Below, in pieces: positions 58,116 to 64,000 of a DNA stretch of 64,000 nt. Position 1 is the first letter of the stretch. The number at the start of each line of letters is the position of its first letter. Made by a program: the position numbers and the translations under genes. The DNA is from Bolinopsis microptera (lineage: Eukaryota > Ctenophora > Tentaculata > Lobata > Bolinopsidae), in the NCBI RefSeq assembly GCF_026151205.1, contig NC_087073.1, positions 6,159,001 through 6,223,000 on the forward strand. The letters run 5' to 3'. The notes under the pieces are model-generated. The model had not been told where the DNA came from. It did no database searches and was given only the letters and a program-made list of their open reading frames with translations.

Positions 58116-58355
58116 TCATTGACCATTGTCTCCTTCAGTCAATGTATGGAAATTGTTTTTTAGCTCTATAACGTATTCTTCCTTAGAAATCTCTCCGACT
58201 TCGTCAGAAACCTTTAACAGACAGGTAACTGTTTGCAGACCACTAGAAAAAAATACTGCTGCCACTCCGCAAGCAACCCGGGGTAGAGTCATGATTAATA
58301 ATTGGTAGCTACAACCAGATAGGCATCTTGTCCAGTCTGTCATTAGTCGCAGCAT
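58116..58355 (-). CDS. Candidate terminal exon or small ORF
   Basis: The minus frame is open from ATG 58355 to TGA 58116 (79 codons). A strong acceptor, gtatttttttctag, lies at 58243 inside it. If used, the exon is 58242-58116 and encodes GLQTVTCLLKVSDEVGEISK followed by an acidic end (EEYVIELKNNFHTLTEGDNGQ). I favour the spliced version because of the polypyrimidine tract. No family is recognised. Confidence 0.4.
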   Translation of the reverse strand: MLRLMTDWTRCLSGCSYQLLIMTLPRVACGVAAVFFSSGLQTVTCLLKVSDEVGEISKEEYVIELKNNFHTLTEGDNGQ

Positions 58356-58489
58356 GATACATCTACAGTAAGATCAGCCATATATTCTCATATTCCCATA
58401 TAATGCTTCGTATTTAACATATTAAATGCTCGGTAATGATGCATAGTCTCGTATGCCATCTTTCTGAAACTCTGATAGCTATATAACTG

Positions 58490-58512
58490 GTAACCACCGG
58501 TAACCGGTGGTA
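58490..58512. repeat. Short hairpin palindrome
   Basis: ccaccggt and accggtgg are exact inverted arms separated by one base, inside a GGTAAC/CCGGT-rich block. This is unusually GC-rich for the region. Confidence 0.6.
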
Positions 58513-59109
58513 AATGACGACATGTCTGGTCAAGTCGAGATCTTGCGTCTTTAAATAAATCCCATTTTATATCCTTAGGCTTGTCTTTTCTTGGCTATTG
58601 TCTCTTCTTATTACTTTATCTTCATAGGGTCATATTATATGCCCTTTACTTTTAGTTTCATCAATTTGATGTAGAACATGCCGACCCTCTTTATATAAAA
58701 ATTGTCCACATACTTCCTTTTTTCTCTATCCATACTTATATAACTTAATCGGTATAAAGAACACGGAGGGCTGTTTAAGCCGAATGCCGTTATCATCTTC
58801 ATTTTCGTTTTATATATTATATTCAAAACAAGTATCCGTTCAACTTTTACCGTCAACAATTATGCTGTTTGATGACTTTGTCGCTTTAAGCGGTTACTTT
58901 CAGGATTTCCAGTTTTATATTTCAATTCTTATCGTTCAATAAAAGTTAAAACTAATCTCATCCTTTAAAATAAAATATTATATGGAGCAGGGGGCATTCG
59001 TAATATGTATAAATAACATCGACATATTATGTGCATAATAATAGCCTGCATCCATTTTAAAACCATTACGTGCGCAAATGATAATGATATTGGGTCACAT
59101 ATTATAGCA

Positions 59110-59145
59110 GTATATATATATATATTATATATAATATATATTAAT
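59110..59145. repeat. (TA)n microsatellite
   Basis: Interrupted TA dinucleotides. Confidence 0.7.
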
Positions 59146-59187
59146 ACATCTATGTACCATTTCTGTATATATAGCACTATAGCAGAA

Positions 59188-59289
59188 ATGGTAAAAAGGA
59201 GGGTAAAATCAGATATTTCGATAAAGGGGTTTGCCGTTAGCCAAATAAGAGCTGAATTCAATGACGCTGTGTCCCAAAACAATTTTTAA
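59188..59289 (+). CDS. Possible last-exon reading frame with adjacent AATAAA
   Basis: A short frame MVKRRVKSDISIKGFAVSQI ending RAEFNDAVSQNNF stops at 59289. It is followed at once by AATAAA (59289-59294). The preceding sequence has actatagcag as a weak acceptor and is otherwise TA-repeat. The charged peptide contrasts with its AT-rich flank. Confidence 0.3.
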   Translation: MVKRRVKSDISIKGFAVSQIRAEFNDAVSQNNF

Positions 59290-59294
59290 ATAAA

Positions 59295-61400
59295 GCACTG
59301 TTTGAATCTTATGATAAGTATGTTCTAATAACCAGCAGATAGTTTAATTTATAGTGCTGTCACTAGCCCCTAAGTGCACCGGATATTATTATATTTTCCC
59401 TTTATACAAGTGTAATTTTATTGCGTTTAATGGTTACAGGTACTTGGGGGCCTCTAAGTGTATCTTATGTTATATTCTTATATCTCAACTTAAGCGTTTT
59501 TCACCTTTTATACCCGCTGAAACCCCCCTCCTCTCCCCTTGCTGACGCAATCCATTGTTCGATGATCGTCAAACTGACAAGCTTAAATTAAATTCGGTGA
59601 CATTATTTGAACATCGTTTGCATTGTATATGGTTTGCCTGTTTTATTTGTTATTACTTAATCGTTTGATTAAGTAATTAAATTATTAGTTGAAAGTTTTT
59701 CTTTGTGAGATATTTTAGTAAGTCAGTAGGAACCGCTCTTACGTTTGAAATTTATATTTTTCTTTACTAGACGCAGTCGATATCGGTGGGGCTTAAGTGG
59801 ATGTGCTCCGTTTCTTATTGTCATTACTTAAAAAAACAATTTTAATTCTATTCAGTTCACAACGTTACACAATTTTCACTCAAACTCCCTGCAAAAATTT
59901 AATATTTAGTCATTCAAATAGGTTATATTTACGCGAGCATCTCTAGTTGCATATTTAACAAAACTTGTTCGTTTTATCTATCTGAAAACAACATTAACGA
60001 AAAAAGTATGTAGATTAAGGTCATTTATTTTTCATTCGTTATTTTTACTGTGAAATATACCGCAATCCTGTAACTAATCTTACCTATTAAACCTCTAAAA
60101 TTAACTCATTTGCCAGCTGCGTTCTTAATCTCTGGTAAATAAAATTTGACAGATTTTCTCAACGAATTATCATACCTGCGCTGTGATAATTATTTGATTT
60201 TACACTGCTGGCAAGGCATAATTGTATAATCTCAGGAAACCATAGTTATCGAATTGTTCTGCAATTTCTGATTAATATTAAATAGAATAGATCTTTAGGA
60301 TGTTTATTATTAACTGCTTTAGATTTGTGTAAAGTTCGATAATAATAAATTAAACAGAAAGGTTAAATATCTTATGTTTTAACCCGTCTCAACTGATTAC
60401 TTCGAACATATGGCCGCTTTGAGTAAAATATAAATGCGTATTTTTTAACCACGCTAAGGCGGGTTCAGATCCACCAGAAAATAAAATTCCAATTTCCTAC
60501 ATTATATAATAGTTATTAGTTAATATTAGAGCTAAAATAGCTGTCACGATTTTCGGCAGACACTTTAAGTGGTTAATGTCATTGTACAAACTACTTCCGG
60601 CTGGACAACTATAATAGTGAAGTGAATTAAACAGAATTTACGATAAGTGACATTAGAAATTAGCATTATGAAGTGGAAATAGACAATAGTTATAATTGAT
60701 AACTTCAATGACATTAGTCTTTAGAGCAATTTACACGTGGTCATGAAACTTAATTTACGACACTAAGCCTCATAGCCCCTAGGAGAGCTCAGATCATTTC
60801 TCGTTATTTAGTTTTAATGATCAGCTCATTTTTATTCAATTCTCTTGGAAATCGGACCGTGGATAGGTCGGCTCGATGTCAGACTTTGCGGAACCTACCT
60901 GATGATATAAGTGGATGATATATCAATGGATTGATAGAGATTGTTGTTGTTTAAGTGTTTAGAGATGGACTCCGATTGTTGTTTATAAGTGCTTTGTTTA
61001 CTGCTTACTTGTTTAGTTTTAAAACTCAATAAAGTTAAGAATTTTCTTCGCCGTCTTGTCTGGAGACTTATGATAAAGTCTTGCTTTTTGTGCTACAGGT
61101 TGTCCTTAAACTTAGATTAGTCTTTAAATCGTAGTTAGGTTTGGGTAAGTCATGTGAGTGGGGTCATCTGAGTAGGGTCCGGGTATAAATACTGTATTTC
61201 GATTCATTTCATTCCAAAGTTCATATTTTGATTCCCCTGTCTGTTAACAAGTTTGCGAGCACACACACACAGACGTAAACATTAATCACGTAGGTTCATG
61301 AGCACTTGTATTGACGGGTACACAGGACTCAACTACTCAGATTAAATTACAAATACAAGGTTACCTAAACTGTGGGACCTGCGGGACAAACGTCTGCCTA
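59295..61400. other. AT-rich stretch without supported gene
   Basis: No splice-supported ORF. A short (CA)n block occurs at 61259-61271. Confidence 0.45.
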
Positions 61401-61404
61401 AATA

Positions 61405-61590
61405 ATGTATAGTGCGGGGCTGTCATTCGCCTGCTGCTTTACCTGCACGACGTGTGGTTGCTGCTTCCAGAATCCAGATTCTATGCCTGTCTCGCAACAT
61501 ACGAACCCACGATCTAATTATTTAATAAGAGGGCTGGGACTGCGGAGGACTTCGGGTTTTACAATGTCAAATAAACGCTTTAATCGTTAG
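61405..61590 (+). CDS. Candidate Cys-rich ORF
   Basis: A complete 61-codon frame begins MYSAGLSFACCFTCTTCGCC and continues with a polar, basic tail (RGLGLRRTSGFTMSNKRFNR). The cysteine cluster recalls palmitoylation-type or small metal-binding motifs, but no family is recognised. Composition differs from the AT-rich neighbourhood. It could be an upstream exon of the gene ending at 62098, although no good donor was found. Confidence 0.35.
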   Translation: MYSAGLSFACCFTCTTCGCCFQNPDSMPVSQHTNPRSNYLIRGLGLRRTSGFTMSNKRFNR

Positions 61591-61888
61591 TTCCATGTGC
61601 ATTTCTCGCCGGACGGCAGTCTGGGATATGCTGAATTGACGAAGCTTGCTTATAAAGTTATAAAGACTACTCAAAGAGACTGTATTCTTATATCTCCTTG
61701 AGATTCCGTTCATGTTCAACATTATGTGAAATTTCTAGCTTGCCGTAACTCTGGAGTCTGATTTGTATGGTAAAGCTGCCCACTTTGATTGCACAAGTTA
61801 GAGCACTCAGTATATAACTAGACGAGTCAGCTGTGTCCTTGTCGTTTTACTGTCGTTTTACTGTAAACTTTGTACCCATTTCTTGCAG

Positions 61889-62098
61889 ATTTGTAGCAAT
61901 CATTCAAGGCGTGGAGCTGCAGTTTGTAGCAAAACAACTCACTCTACTTATTTGGTATTTACTTGCACAGTTTGTTACTTACTTTTGTTACTTTTGTTGG
62001 GTTTAGCGCACTGCAAAAGGGTCATCAACTATCTTGACCGCCCCATAGCTCCGATGTTACGGGATCCGTTCGCCATTCCAGGATGGAGTTGGTATTAG
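61889..62098 (+). CDS. Candidate terminal exon with transmembrane helix
   Basis: A strong acceptor (acccatttcttgcag ending at 61888) precedes 69 open codons to TAG 62098. The peptide has a basic start, a hydrophobic helix (LVFTCTVCYLLLLLLLGLAH) and a polar end (DRPIAPMLRDPFAIPGW). This fits a single-pass membrane protein. The stop lies at the boundary of the minus-strand LINE remnant that begins about 62095, so the original 3' end may have been changed by that insertion. Confidence 0.45.
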   Translation: MCSNHSRRGAAVCSKTTHSTYLVFTCTVCYLLLLLLLGLAHCKRVINYLDRPIAPMLRDPFAIPGWSWY

Positions 62099-62990
62099 GG
62101 GATGTGTATTGTGTATCCCTTGACCGGAGGCTGGTCAGGGATCTGCCGGAGCAAGGATGTGAGTTGTATGAATTCGAATTCTTCTATCCTGTTGATGTAA
62201 CCAGGAAGGCAATTCCAGAGACGTAGGCCAATAACAGCGAACGAATTGTCATAGAGGCTCTGGTGGTAAGCAGCAACACCCCTTCGTAGGGAGGGTACAA
62301 CTTCTTTAATGCCAGTTTGAGGTCTTGAAGTTAAGTTAATCTTCAGATCGTTGATGATGGACCCATGGAGGATCTTCCACATGTGTAGCAGGATATAGCG
62401 TTCCCTTCGACGTTGTAGAGACATGAGTGAGATTTTTTAAATCTCCCCCAGTAATCAAAGTGTTGGGTCCCTGCTATTCGAGATGTGAATGTCCGTTGAA
62501 CTCCTTCCAGTTCTTGTATATCTGACACTTTTCATAATGGGCAGCAGTATTCGAGTAAACTGCGTACCATGGACTTGTATAGTGTCAGCATGATAGTAGA
62601 ACTTCTGGTGTGGAAGACACTCAATACCCATGCGGCCTTTTGACGTGCCTTGTTTGCCATAGCTTTGATTTGTTAAGTCCAGCTCAAGTCAGAACTGACA
62701 GTAACTCCAAGGTCCCGAAGTTGTTGGACAGGCGTAAGATTGCCTTTGGAGGTTGAATACTTGTAGACTTCACATGTAAATGGCAAGTGGTGCAATGGGC
62801 TAGACCGATTGACAGCATGGCTTAGAAACTCAAATTTGTCTTCATGAAGTGACACATTGTTTCTAATGGACCACTGAGTGACTCTGTCAAGGTCTTGCTG
62901 CAGCAGTGGCATATCCTGAGTCTGGGATATGGCTTTCATAATCCTTGTGTCATATGCAAAGCAACGAATGACACTGTTAGTAACGCAGTT
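62095..62990 (-). mobile_element. Decayed LINE reverse-transcriptase remnant
   Basis: Minus-strand frames read, in order from 62990: CFAYDTRI (a mutated FADDT-type catalytic motif); LLQQDLDRVTQWSIRNNVSL; LRDLGVTVSSDLSW. Then, in a shifted frame, they read MSDIQELEGVQRTFTSRIAG, and finally RRERYILLHMWKILHG and RLWNCLP. This is the RT motif C to thumb and C-terminal region of a jockey/CR1-type element, of a different family from the one at 30.8 kb. At least two frameshifts and a stop near 62670 break it. The 5' part is absent. Confidence 0.75.
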
Positions 62991-64000
62991 TGGATATGGA
63001 GATTAATAGGGTAGTTTCAAGAATTTGGATTCAAGTTTAGTAATTATTTCCTGTCTGATAATATGTTATGTTCATTATCCTGTCACAGGCATATTATCGT
63101 ATGGATGAATGTATTATTTCATCCGTTGAATAGGTAATTTCAGCAGGTGATTAATAACTGCATAAAAAACGTCAGTATTCATTATTAGTTTATATTATGT
63201 ATTAAAGTTCATGATAAGTTTTTGTTGTAAACGTCATCCAATTAACAATGTAATTCATAATTTCTAACAAAAAAGCCGAGTGATTAGGTAGAACTAATTA
63301 AGAATTTTAAAAAGGTACGACAAAATGATTTTGTTACGCCGCGTTTTTTTTTCCGAGGTAAGTGTTCGCTCATTATATTATTTAGATTTTGTATTTAAAT
63401 TTTATTTTTTAAGTTAAAATAATATTTTAGTTTAAACTTCCAGCATTCTTTGAAGTTACGGAAAGAATAGGATAAGCTGTGAATATACTCGTAACACAGG
63501 TTTCTCTTCCGGAATGTGTTGTCCATAGTCCCATGAAGCATCCCAACAAGTTAATTACAATAAATCAACCTTAATTTACTCTCGTTTATAATCGATTTAC
63601 GATGCATGGTGTCACATACCACAAATCATACAGAAACAGTTATATCTATACTTTATTACGCTTAATCAAACATGATAAAGAGAAGTAACTAACATATAAT
63701 AACATAAAAATCATAACATTCATCGATACTTCCAGTTGCATACATATATGCGGTTTAATTGCATTACCTAATATAATGTCATTATTTGATTAGACCTGAT
63801 ATGGATTAAAAGAAATGCAGACTACTAGTTTTTCGAAGAGTTGGACGGATTTTCTATCTGCTGATTTTGTAGCCGTCTTGGCTGGGTACAGAGGAGTCGA
63901 TTGTTTAATCGGACTGATTTTGCTTTATCTTTTATCTTGGAGTTGTCAAATTTAGAACTGCGTTCTTATGGTGATTATTTGCCTTTATGGCCCAAGAGGG
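62991..64000. other. AT-rich stretch with one candidate first exon
   Basis: Apart from 63325-63357, nothing supported. Confidence 0.4.
63325..63357 (+). CDS. Possible first exon
   Basis: ATG followed by 10 codons (MILLRRVFFSE) leads in phase 0 to a perfect donor, GAG followed by GTAAGT. Too short for identification; the basic-hydrophobic start would fit a targeting peptide. Confidence 0.25.

Overview
This window looks like a piece of an AT-rich invertebrate animal nuclear genome; I cannot assign a phylum. The evidence is spliced genes with GT..AG introns, a CD225/dispanin membrane-protein gene, a C2-domain gene, and remnants of Ty3/gypsy, Penelope-like and CR1/L2-type retroelements. Small inverted-repeat DNA transposons and many long minisatellites add to this. 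No operons, CRISPR arrays, rRNA or convincing tRNA genes were seen.

Layout. 1-2 kb: five phase-compatible minus-strand exons of a C2-domain protein, with a small hAT-like MITE beyond the last one. 2.7-4.5 kb: a Tc1/mariner-like non-autonomous element and a CCG-rich hAT-like MITE. 5.3-6.3 kb: two candidate exons on opposite strands beside short tandem repeats. 6.7-8.2 kb: decayed Ty3/gypsy remnant. 10.0-11.45 kb: decayed Penelope-like element. 12-18 kb: microsatellites and minisatellites, including 441 bp of (TC)n, with candidate exons between them. 18.4-29.8 kb: scattered exons, mainly minus strand, in AT-rich DNA. The best of these are at 20.6, 22.99, 26.5 and 29.5-29.8 kb. 30.8-34.0 kb: a fairly well-preserved CR1/L2-like LINE with one frameshift. 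34.5-34.9 kb: a perfect 180-bp tandem duplication. 39.2-41.0 kb: a two-exon CD225/dispanin gene, the clearest complete gene here. 42.9-43.05 kb: the last exon of a minus-strand gene. 46.4-47.7, 49.5-50.4 and 52.6-53.4 kb: three large minisatellites. 54.2-54.3 kb: a first exon with a hydrophobic N-terminus. 55.6-55.9 kb: another 8-bp-TSD MITE. 57.5-57.8 kb: a tandem CRE motif upstream of a short ORF. 62.1-63.0 kb: a second, decayed LINE on the minus strand.

The genes do not form an obvious pathway. Most coding calls are single exons inferred from open frame plus splice consensus, so full gene structures remain uncertain. I did not find a convincing new multi-gene system. The most unusual features are the reiterated splice donors of the C2 gene, the frame-preserving 21/24-bp minisatellite, a 56-bp minisatellite whose units can fold on themselves, and several well-bounded MITEs.
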